This document shows, piece by piece, positions 26,383 through 35,379 of a DNA stretch of 64,000 nt (position 1 is the stretch's first letter; every line of letters begins with the position of its first letter). A program made the position numbers and the translations under genes. The notes below the pieces were generated by a model. It saw nothing but the letters and a program-made list of their open reading frames with translations. It was not told the DNA's origin and searched no databases. The DNA comes from Nitratidesulfovibrio sp. (GTDB lineage Bacteria > Desulfobacterota > Desulfovibrionia > Desulfovibrionales > Desulfovibrionaceae), in NCBI RefSeq assembly GCF_040373385.1, contig NZ_JBDXXH010000004.1, positions 115,952 through 179,951 of the forward strand, written 5' to 3'.

Positions 26383-26691
26383 TCAGCCCTGGTCCGCTCC
26401 GCCATCGGGTGCCGTGTCATCGGGGCAGCCGGAAGTTGTAGCAGCGGTGCTGGCGGGAAAGGCCCTGTCGATGAGCCTGCCCGGCGATATTCCCATGGCC
26501 TCGGCTATGGCAAGAATGTTCAGCAGGCAGAGATTGCGTTCTCCCCGCTCCACACCGCCGATGTAGGTGCGGTGCAGTTCCACTCTTTCGGCCAACTGTT
26601 CCTGTGACCAGCCGAGTGCTTCACGAATCTGGCGAATGGCCGTTCCTAGCGCGACAAGGTGCTGTTTTTCTTGAGCAGAATATCCTGGCAT
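26383..26691 (-). CDS. XRE-family HTH regulator (C-protein-like)
   Basis: A 102-residue DNA-binding protein. Residues ~13-70 form a Cro/C1-type HTH: IRQIREALGWSQEQLAERVELHRTYIGGVERGERNLCLLNILAIAEAM, read here as separate helix elements. The WSQEQLAE helix and the RTYIGGVERGERN recognition stretch resemble controller proteins of restriction-modification systems. No methylase or nuclease gene lies beside it, so it may be a solo regulator. The C-terminal 25 residues are disordered. GGAGGA precedes ATG 26691. The upstream 500 bases are AT-rich and probably carry its promoter and operator. Confidence 0.82.
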   Translation of the reverse strand: MPGYSAQEKQHLVALGTAIRQIREALGWSQEQLAERVELHRTYIGGVERGERNLCLLNILAIAEAMGISPGRLIDRAFPASTAATTSGCPDDTAPDGGADQG

Positions 26692-27194
26692 GGTTTCCTC
26701 CGGTGGCTGCGGGAATCCATTCAGGTTCTGCGTTGACGACTATAAGTCTACAGACTATAAGTATCACACACCATCTTTGATCCCATGCGCCGAGTATCCA
26801 GTGTCCTATTTTTTGTGTTGCTGTGACGGTGTATGGTGACGTGGCACGAGTGTAAGTGCATGCTTACTTTTGGCGGTGTTGCGGTCGTTTTGCAGCATGC
26901 TGTGCAGGTAAGATGTCCTGCTTTTTTTATGTGGTGTGCGGTATGATGATGTGACGGAATGATATTTGTTGATCTTGTTTATGCAGGCGTGTCGATTTTG
27001 AATGCTTTTATTGGGTTATGTTTGCGTTTTCATTGCGTGTTTTGACAATAGAAATCGGATGTCTTGCTGATATCTTTACGATGATGCTTGCTTTTTTTGT
27101 ATGAGTTGAAATGACCTTGGTTTTCTGAGTGGATGTCAAAAGTTTGTGTCAGGGGCGCGTGATATGTTGTGATGAAGCTGCTGTGGGGTTTGAA
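26692..27194. other. AT-rich non-coding region between XRE gene and MCP gene
   Basis: About 500 bases of markedly lower GC than the flanks, between two divergent genes. It contains no convincing gene and no clear sigma-54 or sigma-28 signature that I can find. An imperfect direct repeat around 26742-26762 (AAGTCTACAGACTATAAGTATC, with internal GACTATAAGT copies) lies just upstream of the XRE gene and could be its operator. Confidence 0.4.
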
Positions 27195-28943
27195 ATGACG
27201 TTGAAAGCAAAGTTGATCTCAAGTTTTGCGGTTCTCATTGTTCTTCTTGCAAGCGTTGGTGGGTATTCGTCTGTTCAGTTGCGTGCGATCCTTGGCGATG
27301 TCATGCATCTTACACAGAACTGGATACCCAGCATAAAGGTTGTTGGAGATATTCGCGAAAACCTTAGCGAGGTGCGCAGGCAGCAATTGCAGCACGTGAT
27401 TTCGGATGAAGCTTCCGAAATGGAAGAGATTGAACGCAATCTGAAGGCGATCAACGGTCGGCGACTGGCCAACAGCACCACGTACGAGAAGTTGATTTCT
27501 TCACCCGAGGAACGTGCGGCGTTCAGGGAGTACACGGCAAATTTCGATAAATATCTTGAAGGACTGGATAAGATGATAGTCCTTTCGCGTCAGAACCGCA
27601 CCGACGAGGTTGTGGCTCTGGATGCGAAGGAGTTGCGCCCAGCGTTCGCGGCCGCCGCAGCCGCCTTGCGCCGCTGCGTGGAGATGAACGACAAGGGGTC
27701 CAAGGATTCCGGCGATGCGGCCAGTGAGCGCGTTGCCACTACCCAGCAGGTCAACATCACGCTGGTTGCCATGGCCTTGTTGATCGGCGTGGGGGCCGCC
27801 ATGTTCCTGATCCGCTCCACCCTCAACCAGCTTGGCGAAGACCCTGGCTATCTGCAGGGTGTTTCGACAGAGATCGCCGCCGGCAACCTGAACGTGAGCT
27901 TCCGCGCCGACAGACCCTTGTCCGGCGTGTACCAGGCCATGCAGGCCATGGTGGCCACCCTCAAGGGCAAGATAGCCGAGGCAGACGAAAAGACCGTTCT
28001 GGCCGAGGCCAAGGAGCGCGAGGCCATGGCCGCCACCGCAGCGGCGGAAGAAGCCCGCAAGCAGGCGGAAAACGCCAAGCGCGAAGGCATGATCCAGGCC
28101 GCCCAGAAGCTGGAAGGCGTGGTGGAAGTGGTGTCATCCGCCTCCGAAGAGCTTTCCGCGCAGATCGAACAGTCCGACCGGGGCGCGGAAGAACAGTCCA
28201 AGCGCGTGGCCGAAACCGCCACCTCCATGGAAGAAATGAACGCCTCGGTGCTGGAAGTGGCCCGCAACGCGGGCACCGCCGCCACCTCGTCCGAAAACGC
28301 CCGTAACAAGGCCGAATCGGGTGCGGACATCGTGAACAACGTGGTGCGCGAAATATCGCAGGTGCAGCAGCAGTCCATGGACCTGAAGCGCGACATGGAA
28401 GACCTGGGCCGCCAGGCCGAGGCCATTGGCCAGATCATGAACGTCATTTCCGACATTGCCGACCAGACCAACCTGCTGGCGCTGAATGCCGCCATCGAGG
28501 CGGCCCGCGCCGGTGATGCCGGGCGCGGCTTTGCCGTGGTGGCCGACGAGGTGCGCAAGCTGGCCGAAAAGACCATGCAGGCCACCAGCGAAGTGGGCAG
28601 CGCCATCCGGGGCATTCAGCAGGGCGCCCAGAAGAACATGGACAACGTGGACCGTTCGGTGCGCGCCATCGAGGAAACCACCCGCCTGGCCCAGGAATCG
28701 GGCGCATCGCTGAAGGAAATCGTGGCGCTGGTGGATTCGGCCACCGACCAGGTGCGCGGCATCGCCACCGCGTCGGAGCAGCAGTCCGCCGCCAGCGAAG
28801 AGATCAACCGTGCGGTGGAGCAGGTCAGCACCATCTCTGCCGAGACGGCGCAAGCCATGCGCGAGGCGGCCAAGGCGGTGTCCGAGCTGTCCAATCAGGC
28901 CCAGGTGCTGCGTCGCCTGGTTGAAGAGCTGAAGCAGGCATAG
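27195..28943 (+). CDS. methyl-accepting chemotaxis protein
   Basis: A 582-residue transmembrane chemoreceptor. Membrane span 1 is near residues 7-28, followed by a helical periplasmic 4HB-type sensor domain to about 190. Span 2 is near 190-210, then HAMP and a long coiled-coil signalling domain. Its hairpin tip contains the MCP signature ([20 protein letters not shown] then [21 protein letters not shown]). It ends in a tail without the NWETF-type CheR-tethering pentapeptide. ATG 27195 places span 1 at the right position; an earlier opening at 27129 adds 22 residues of unlikely sequence. The first ~450 bases are clearly AT-richer than the rest, suggesting a swapped sensor domain. A cheW gene follows seven bases after the stop. 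Confidence 0.95.
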   Translation: MTLKAKLISSFAVLIVLLASVGGYSSVQLRAILGDVMHLTQNWIPSIKVVGDIRENLSEVRRQQLQHVISDEASEMEEIERNLKAINGRRLANSTTYEKLISSPEERAAFREYTANFDKYLEGLDKMIVLSRQNRTDEVVALDAKELRPAFAAAAAALRRCVEMNDKGSKDSGDAASERVATTQQVNITLVAMALLIGVGAAMFLIRSTLNQLGEDPGYLQGVSTEIAAGNLNVSFRADRPLSGVYQAMQAMVATLKGKIAEADEKTVLAEAKEREAMAATAAAEEARKQAENAKREGMIQAAQKLEGVVEVVSSASEELSAQIEQSDRGAEEQSKRVAETATSMEEMNASVLEVARNAGTAATSSENARNKAESGADIVNNVVREISQVQQQSMDLKRDMEDLGRQAEAIGQIMNVISDIADQTNLLALNAAIEAARAGDAGRGFAVVADEVRKLAEKTMQATSEVGSAIRGIQQGAQKNMDNVDRSVRAIEETTRLAQESGASLKEIVALVDSATDQVRGIATASEQQSAASEEINRAVEQVSTISAETAQAMREAAKAVSELSNQAQVLRRLVEELKQA

Positions 28944-28950
28944 GCGCGCC

Positions 28951-29496
28951 ATGGAAACCACCCACGAGACCATTGCGTCCGCCGTATCTGGTGCGTCCGC
29001 CGTATCCGGTGCGTCGGGCCAGTTCCGGCTGGGCCAGGAAGACGGCGGGTTGCTGCAACTCGTCACCTTCACCCTGGGCGAAGAGGAATTCGGCGTGGAC
29101 ATCCTGCGGGTGCAGGAGATCATCCGCATGATGCCGGTCACCCGCGTGCCCGCCGCGCCCACGTTCGTCGAAGGCATCATCAACCTGCGGGGCAAGGTCA
29201 TCCCCGTCATCGACATGCGGGCGCGCTTCGGCCTGCTGGCCGGGCCAGCGGACGAAAAGACCCGCATCATGGTGGTGGAGATGGAAGGCCGCGTGGCCGG
29301 ATTCATCGTGGATTCGGTGTCGCAGGTGCTGCGCCTGCCTGCCTCCACGGTAGAGGCGCCTCCCGCCGTCATCGAGGGGGGCGGGTCCGACTTCATTCGC
29401 GGCGTGGGCAAGCTGGAAGGGCGGCTGTTGCTGCTGCTCGACCTTGATCTGCTGCTGGGCGAAACCGAAAAGGCGGTGCTGGACGGCATCAGGTAG
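28951..29496 (+). CDS. cheW: chemotaxis coupling protein CheW
   Basis: A 181-residue adaptor that links receptors to CheA. The single CheW domain covers about residues 30-175, with QLVTFTLGEEEFGVDILRV, VPAAPTFVEGIINLRGKVIPVID and a DLDLLLGE ending. The first ~25 residues are low-complexity and arise from a 15-bp tandem duplication (GCCGTATC..GGTGCGTCC). It lies right behind the MCP gene, so receptor and adaptor are likely co-transcribed. It is separate from the second CheW in the large che operon. Confidence 0.95.
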   Translation: METTHETIASAVSGASAVSGASGQFRLGQEDGGLLQLVTFTLGEEEFGVDILRVQEIIRMMPVTRVPAAPTFVEGIINLRGKVIPVIDMRARFGLLAGPADEKTRIMVVEMEGRVAGFIVDSVSQVLRLPASTVEAPPAVIEGGGSDFIRGVGKLEGRLLLLLDLDLLLGETEKAVLDGIR

Positions 29497-29978
29497 GCTG
29501 GAAGCGGCTTCGCGATCGAAGCGCCCCGCGCCGGGCACTCCGTACCGTGGCCTGAGCCCGAGTGGGCAGGGCACAAGTGCGGCCCGGCTGGCGGAGCCGC
29601 ATCAATAACTGCTCCGTGGGCAAGCCGCGTGCTGCGGCGCGCCAAGCGATCCCCCGCCGTGCCCGGAGGCGCGGCAACGCCCACGCTGCATGGCGGCCCG
29701 TCGCCGCCCCGCCACCTTCCCCGACATGGCGGGTCCCCCCAAGGGCGACAGGCTGGCCACGAAGGCGTGGGGGCATAGGACATGCCCCCCGCCTTCGTCC
29801 ACTTTCGGGCGGATGAAAACGGCGCGCTTCCCGTGGGAGGCGCGCCGTTGTCTTGGTCGTGCGGATGGCGGTACCGAATCGGAGCTGGTCGGAACTGGGC
29901 GGAACTGGTCGGAACTGGCCGGAGCCGGGCGCTAAACCGGTGCTGCAACGAGAGGGGGGGGGGCAATTGCCCGGCCAG
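29497..29978. other. convergent intergenic region with strong hairpins
   Basis: No gene is supported in 482 bases between cheW and the convergent helicase gene. A long hairpin (29761-29776 with 29782-29796, one bulge) and a second, AACGGCGCGC/GCGCGCCGTT (29818-29849), look like terminators; the second has TTTT on the - strand. A GGTCGGAACTGG-like unit recurs about four times at 29884-29930. Confidence 0.6.
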
Positions 29979-32900
29979 CTATACGTCGAACAGCATTTCC
30001 AGGTCTTCGCGGGTCAGCGACTTCCAGGCCTCCTGGCCGGGTATGATGGCCTCGGCCACGCCGCGCTTCATGTCCTGCAACTTCAGGATCTTTTCTTCCA
30101 CCGTGTTTTCGCAGATCAGCTTGTAGCTGAACACCTGGCGGGTCTGGCCGATGCGGTGCGTGCGGTCGGTGGCCTGGCTTTCCACGGCGGGGTTCCACCA
30201 CGGGTCGTAGTGGATGACGTAGTCGGCCGAGGTCAGGTTAAGGCCCGTGCCGCCCGCCTTCAGCGAAATGAGGAAGATGGGGATTTCGGGCGTGTTGTTG
30301 AAGCGGTCCACCTGCTCGAAGCGGTCCTTGCTGGTGCCGTCCAGATAGCAGAAGGGAATGGCGTTGATTTGCAGCCACGAGCGGATGATGTGCAGCATCT
30401 GCACGAACTGCGAGAACACCAGCACCTTGTGGCCTTCCTCCACGATGTCGGTGATCATGTCCTTGAAGGCGTCGAACTTGCCCGAGGGCAGGTTGGTGGT
30501 CAGCCCCGGCATGTCCAGCTTCAGCAGGCGCGGGTGGCAGCATATCTGGCGCAGCTTCAGCAGGGCGTCCAGAATGGACATCTGGCTTCTGGCAATGCCC
30601 TTCTCGTCCACGTCGGCCATCACCTGCTCCTTCAGCTTGCGGGCAAGGGCGGTGTACAGTTCCGCCTGCTCTTCGGCCAGGGCGCAGTAGTAGGTGTTCT
30701 CGATCTTGGGCGGCAGGTCTTTGGCCACCTCGGACTTGGTGCGCCGCAGGATGAACGGGCGCACGCGCGTGCGCAGGTAGTCCAGCGTTTCGCTGTCGCC
30801 GTCCTTGATGGGCTTGATGATGCCCCGCTGGAAGGCGTGCTGCGAACCCAGGAAGCCCGGCATCAGGAACTCGAACAGCGACCACAGCTCGAACAGGTTG
30901 TTCTCTATGGGCGTGCCCGACAGGCACAGCCGCATGCGGGCGTTGATGCGCCGCACGGAGCGGGCCGTGATGGTATTGGGGTTCTTGATGTTCTGCGCTT
31001 CGTCCAGGATGATCGAGTTGAACTCGTGCTCCTGCAATTCTTCCAGGTCGCGCCGCAACAGGGCGTAGGTGGTGACGACAAGGTCCGATTCGTCGATGCG
31101 GCGGAACATGCCCTCGCGCCGGGTGCCGTAGATGATCAGGCGGCGCAGCTCGGGCACGAACTTCTGGGCTTCGCGGTCCCAGTTGGGCAGCACCGAGGTG
31201 GGCACCACGATCAGGTTTGGCCCCACGGCCCCGCGCTCCACCATGTGCTGGATGAACGACAGGGTCTGGATGGTCTTGCCGAGGCCCATTTCGTCGGCAA
31301 GGATGCCGCCGAACCCGTATTCGCGCAAAAAGTTGAGGTACGACAGGCCCTGCTGCTGGTAGCCGCGCAACGAGGCGGTAAGCCCCCTGGGCGGATCGAT
31401 GGACCTGATCTCGCGGAAGTTGCGGATCTTGTCGCGCAGGCTGTTCCAGAACGGGTCGGTCTGGGCGTCGGGCAGGTCGTCCAGCAGGCTGTCCAGCACC
31501 GGGGCCTCGAACTGCTGGAACTGCTTCTGCGGCGGCTTTTCCGGGTCAAGGCCAAGGGCCTGCAACTTGTGGGCGATGCGCTTCAGCCAGGCCTCGGGCA
31601 GGCTGGTGTACGAGCCGTCCTTCAGCTGCACGTAGCGCTTGCCCTGGCTCCACGCCTTCCAGATCTTGTCGATGGGTACCTTCTGGCCATCGTATTCCAC
31701 GGTGATGTCGAGCGAGAACCACTTGTCTTCCTCGCTCGTTTCCACCTTTGCCGTGATGATGGGCTGCGACAGGCGCACCTTGTAGCGCGACAGGGCCTTT
31801 TCGCCGTACACGCGGTACAGTTCCACCAGCTTGGGGTAGGCGTCGAGCAGGAAGTTGATGGCCTCTTCCGGCTCCAGGAACCACATGCGGTTGCTGCGCG
31901 GCTGAAAGCGCATTTCGGCCAGCAGCGCGGTAAGCGATGCCTCTTCTTCCTGATGGCGGCGGATGAGGCAGGTGTGGCCGTCGATGGTGTAGCTGCCGGT
32001 CTGGAATTCCGGGTTGGGGCCGGGCAGGTAGAATTCGCCGTGCACCGTCTCGTAGATGTTCTGGATTTCCAGCGTCAGCAGGCTGCCTTCCTCGTCCAGG
32101 AACAGCTTGGGGTTGTACGTGGCCGGCTGGAAGATGGGTTCCATGTGCTTCAGGAACTCTTCCTGCCCGTACAGGTCGCTGGTGGGCAGCTTGGTCCACA
32201 CCCGGTCGAGGAATTCGGAAATGTCTTCCTGCGGGATGACCGGGGGCTGGCGGACGAGGTCCTGCACCAGTTGCGAGTTGAGGCTGGTGTGCACGGGGTA
32301 GAACCCCTTGTTCCAGCACACCCACAGCGGCATCTGGCCGTGAAAGGTCACCTCGCTGCCGATGATGGAGAACGGCTGCTTGCCCTCGCGGTGCAGCATC
32401 ACGTCGAACGACAGCCCTTCGTCGGCCAGTTGTGGCTTCAGTTTCAGGCGCATGGAGGTGCGCTCGATGCGGCAGGGCTGGTCGGTGTCGCCCCAGAACA
32501 GGTAGTATTCGTTGCGGATGGCCCACAAAAACCAGGTCAGCAGACCGTCCGGCACCTCGATGCGGTGGCCGTAGTAGTCCACGATCTGGCCGATCTGCTG
32601 CGCCACCTGCGCGAGCTGGGGCGAAAGCTCGCACCAGTCGGGGTTGCGCAGCACCTGTTCCAGCGTGATTTCATTATGTACCGTGGACAGGCCCGACTTG
32701 TTCTGGCGGCCCCGGAACAGTGAAACCAAGAGGCGCCCCGGTTCGGGGTGAAAGCGGAAGATCAGGTAGTGCTGGCCCGCCTCCGGCTCTATGGCGGTGG
32801 AGAAGAAGGCGCGAAAGTTCTGCCGCCATTCGGTCTTGGGCCGGGCGGGTTCCTCGCCGCCGGGGCGCGTTTCCAGCGACGCCAGCAGCTTGAGGGCGGT

Positions 32901-33188
32901 GGCACCCACGTGCCTGCACACGCCGGAAAACGAATCCGGGCAGTTGCAATGGCAGGTGGTGGTGCCTTCGCCAAGGCTGATGGACAGCTTTGGCGAATAT
33001 ATCTGGAAGTCCTCCCCCTGGATGCTCCCTTCAACTTCCCAATAGCCGTCGGCCTTCTTGAGGCTCAATTTCTGCACGCCGCCTTCGGCGAGAATGTCCT
33101 GCGATCCGTCCAGGATGTATTCCGGGATGGAATCATGGACGAAGTCCTGCAGGAGCGAACGGACGGATTGCTCCTCGTTCAGTTCCAT
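29979..33188 (-). CDS. SNF2-family DEAD/DEAH helicase with SWIM zinc finger
   Basis: A 1069-residue ATP-dependent DNA translocase of the bacterial SNF2/RapA-like group. Residues 79-93 form a SWIM zinc finger (CHCNC ... CRH). A long middle region follows, and the SNF2 ATPase core begins near 600. Motif I is LADEMGLGKT (about 628-637), motif II ILDEAQ (about 725). The C-terminal helicase lobe has LKAGGTGLNLTSADYVIHYDPWWNPAVE and the arginine-finger motif QATDRTHRIGQ. ATG 33188 was chosen because GAGGAG lies upstream and the family alignment starts at MELNEEQ. Roles in DNA repair or transcription recycling are known for relatives; here none can be specified. It appears monocistronic. Confidence 0.93.
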   Translation of the reverse strand: MELNEEQSVRSLLQDFVHDSIPEYILDGSQDILAEGGVQKLSLKKADGYWEVEGSIQGEDFQIYSPKLSISLGEGTTTCHCNCPDSFSGVCRHVGATALKLLASLETRPGGEEPARPKTEWRQNFRAFFSTAIEPEAGQHYLIFRFHPEPGRLLVSLFRGRQNKSGLSTVHNEITLEQVLRNPDWCELSPQLAQVAQQIGQIVDYYGHRIEVPDGLLTWFLWAIRNEYYLFWGDTDQPCRIERTSMRLKLKPQLADEGLSFDVMLHREGKQPFSIIGSEVTFHGQMPLWVCWNKGFYPVHTSLNSQLVQDLVRQPPVIPQEDISEFLDRVWTKLPTSDLYGQEEFLKHMEPIFQPATYNPKLFLDEEGSLLTLEIQNIYETVHGEFYLPGPNPEFQTGSYTIDGHTCLIRRHQEEEASLTALLAEMRFQPRSNRMWFLEPEEAINFLLDAYPKLVELYRVYGEKALSRYKVRLSQPIITAKVETSEEDKWFSLDITVEYDGQKVPIDKIWKAWSQGKRYVQLKDGSYTSLPEAWLKRIAHKLQALGLDPEKPPQKQFQQFEAPVLDSLLDDLPDAQTDPFWNSLRDKIRNFREIRSIDPPRGLTASLRGYQQQGLSYLNFLREYGFGGILADEMGLGKTIQTLSFIQHMVERGAVGPNLIVVPTSVLPNWDREAQKFVPELRRLIIYGTRREGMFRRIDESDLVVTTYALLRRDLEELQEHEFNSIILDEAQNIKNPNTITARSVRRINARMRLCLSGTPIENNLFELWSLFEFLMPGFLGSQHAFQRGIIKPIKDGDSETLDYLRTRVRPFILRRTKSEVAKDLPPKIENTYYCALAEEQAELYTALARKLKEQVMADVDEKGIARSQMSILDALLKLRQICCHPRLLKLDMPGLTTNLPSGKFDAFKDMITDIVEEGHKVLVFSQFVQMLHIIRSWLQINAIPFCYLDGTSKDRFEQVDRFNNTPEIPIFLISLKAGGTGLNLTSADYVIHYDPWWNPAVESQATDRTHRIGQTRQVFSYKLICENTVEEKILKLQDMKRGVAEAIIPGQEAWKSLTREDLEMLFDV

Positions 33189-33466
33189 ATGCTCGTGTGC
33201 TCCTCTGGAGTCGCAACCGGAGGGAGGGCGCGCATGCCGGATGTGGCCGGGGCGCGCTTCGAATGTGACCCCCCGTACGAAGCGCAATTGACTAGTTTAG
33301 TCCAAAATTGCGCCATTATCAATAGCAAGGGCGTTTGCTCACGGCGCGGGACAATGATATCCAACGCGCTCGGGGAAAATCCGGCGCGCCACGCGCTGGG
33401 ATGTGCCCATGCCATCTTGAAATCATACCCCATCCACGGGAATAGGCAATAGCCGGAGGCAATCGC

Positions 33467-35197
33467 ATGAACCGCACCGCTCCGTCCGCGCCGCGCGCCG
33501 CGCGTACCGGCCTGTACCTTCTGGCGCTTCTGCTGTGCCTGCTGTTGTCCGCCTGCGGCGATTCCGCCCCCACTGGCGGCGGCAAGGGCGGCGACAAGAA
33601 CGGCACCACGGGCGCCAACGCCACCGCCGCCGGGGGCAACGCGCCCCTCCCGCAAGCCTCGCCCGGAGAGCCGGTAACCGGCGACCGCATCATCCTCGGC
33701 ACCATCGGCGAACCGTCCAACCTCTTGCCGTTCATCGCCTCCGACGCCTCGTCGCACGAGGTCAGCGAGCAGTTGTTCGTGGCCCCGTTGCGCTACGACA
33801 AGGACCTGAACATCGAGAAGTGGGCCGCCGCCTCGTACGAAGTGCTGGAGAACGGCACCCTGTTGCGCTTCACCCTGCGCGACGACATCCGCTGGGAAGA
33901 CGGCAAGCCCCTGACCGCCGACGATGTGGAGTTCACCTACAAGCTGATGGTGGACCCCAAAACCCCCACCCCCTACGCCGAGGACTACCTGGCCATACAG
34001 GCATTCCGCAAGACGGGGCCGCTGTCGTTCGAGGTGCGCTACGCCAAGCCCTTTGCCCGCTCGCTGATCACCTGGATGCACGGCATCATGCCCAGGCACC
34101 TGCTGGAAGGGCAGGACCTGATGAGCACGCCCTTCTCGCGCAAGCCCGTAGGCGCCGGGCCATACCGGCTGAAGGAATGGGAGGCGGGCACCCGCCTGAC
34201 GCTGGAGGCCAGCCCCACCTATTTCCTGGGCCGCCCGTACATCGACGAGGTGGTCTACCGGGTCATCCCCGACCTTTCCACCATGTTCCTGGAACTGAAG
34301 GCCCAGCGCCTGGACATGATGAGCCTGAGCCCGCAGCAGTATCTGCACCAGACCAACGGGGCCGAGTGGGACCTGGCCTGGCGCAAGTTCCAGTACCTGT
34401 CCTTTGGCTACAGCTACCTTGGCTACAACCTGGCGCTGCCCATGTTCAAGGATGTGGCGGTGCGCCAGGCGCTTACCTGCGCCATCGACCGCAAGGCGCT
34501 GGTGGCCGGGGTGCTGTTGGGGCAGGGCATGCCCACCGTGGGGCCGTACAAGCCGGGCACCTGGGTATACAATGACAAAATTGATGATTATCCATATGAT
34601 CCTGCCAAGGCCCGGGAACTGCTGGCCCAGGCAGGCTGGGCCGACACCAACGGCGACGGGGTCATCGACCGGGACGGCGCCCCCTTCGCGTTCACCATCC
34701 TGACCAACCAGGGCAACGACCAGCGCATCAAGGCCGCCACCATCATCCAGAGCCAGCTGAAGTCCGTGGGTATCGACGTGAAGATACGTACGGTGGAATG
34801 GGCGGCGTTCATTAAGGAATTCGTGGACAAGGGGCGCTTCGACGCCGTGCTGCTGGGCTGGAACATCCTGCAAGACCCCGACCTGTACGACGTGTGGCAT
34901 TCGTCCAAGGCAGTGCCCGGCGGGCTGAACTTCGTGGGCTACAAGAACCCCGAGGTGGACGACCTGCTGGAGCGCGCCCGCTCCACCTTCGACCAAGCCG
35001 AGCGCAAGAAGCTGTACGACCGGTTCCAGCAAATCCTGCATCGCGACCAGCCGTACTGCTTCCTGTACACGCCGTATTCGCTGCCCATCGTCAGTGCGCG
35101 CTTTCAGGGGCTGGAACCCGCCCCGGCGGGGCTGACCCACAACTTCACCCGCTGGTGGACGCCGCGCGAGCAGCAGCGGTATCGCATGCAACAGTAA
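33467..35197 (+). CDS. peptide/nickel-type ABC transporter substrate-binding lipoprotein
   Basis: A 576-residue SBP_bac_5 family solute-binding protein. A hydrophobic signal peptide ends in the lipobox LLSAC with Cys30 as the predicted lipidated residue. The mature part starts with a Gly/Thr linker, then GEPSNLLPFIASDA and the family stretches FTLRDDIRWEDGKPLTADDV and QALTCAIDRKALV, which identify dipeptide/oligopeptide-type binding proteins. No permease or ATPase genes are adjacent, so its transporter partner is elsewhere or it is an orphan. The stop is followed by a short GGGGCC..GGCCCC-like hairpin near 35211-35235 that may be a remnant of the dispersed repeat family. Confidence 0.92.
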   Translation: MNRTAPSAPRAARTGLYLLALLLCLLLSACGDSAPTGGGKGGDKNGTTGANATAAGGNAPLPQASPGEPVTGDRIILGTIGEPSNLLPFIASDASSHEVSEQLFVAPLRYDKDLNIEKWAAASYEVLENGTLLRFTLRDDIRWEDGKPLTADDVEFTYKLMVDPKTPTPYAEDYLAIQAFRKTGPLSFEVRYAKPFARSLITWMHGIMPRHLLEGQDLMSTPFSRKPVGAGPYRLKEWEAGTRLTLEASPTYFLGRPYIDEVVYRVIPDLSTMFLELKAQRLDMMSLSPQQYLHQTNGAEWDLAWRKFQYLSFGYSYLGYNLALPMFKDVAVRQALTCAIDRKALVAGVLLGQGMPTVGPYKPGTWVYNDKIDDYPYDPAKARELLAQAGWADTNGDGVIDRDGAPFAFTILTNQGNDQRIKAATIIQSQLKSVGIDVKIRTVEWAAFIKEFVDKGRFDAVLLGWNILQDPDLYDVWHSSKAVPGGLNFVGYKNPEVDDLLERARSTFDQAERKKLYDRFQQILHRDQPYCFLYTPYSLPIVSARFQGLEPAPAGLTHNFTRWWTPREQQRYRMQQ

Positions 35198-35379
35198 TGG
35201 CGTGATTCCGGGGCCTTTTTCGGAAACAGCCCCTTAAGAGCGTACATTCAGCTTCTTCCACCGCACCCGGCCCCGCCGCCGGGTGCGCGCGATTTCGCGG
35301 TAGTGACCGGCGGGAACACACAGCCAACTCCGGCCATGGCGTCATCCCGCCCTGGCCGACGCACACGGGCCAGAATCGC

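Noticed and set aside
26821..26870. Sigma-54 promoter (TGGCACG near 26841)
   Set aside because: The GG-to-GC distance is 13 bases instead of the required 10.
33179..35191. 670-codon open frame antisense to the binding lipoprotein gene
   Set aside because: Shadow frame; the + strand protein has a lipobox and clear SBP_bac_5 motifs.
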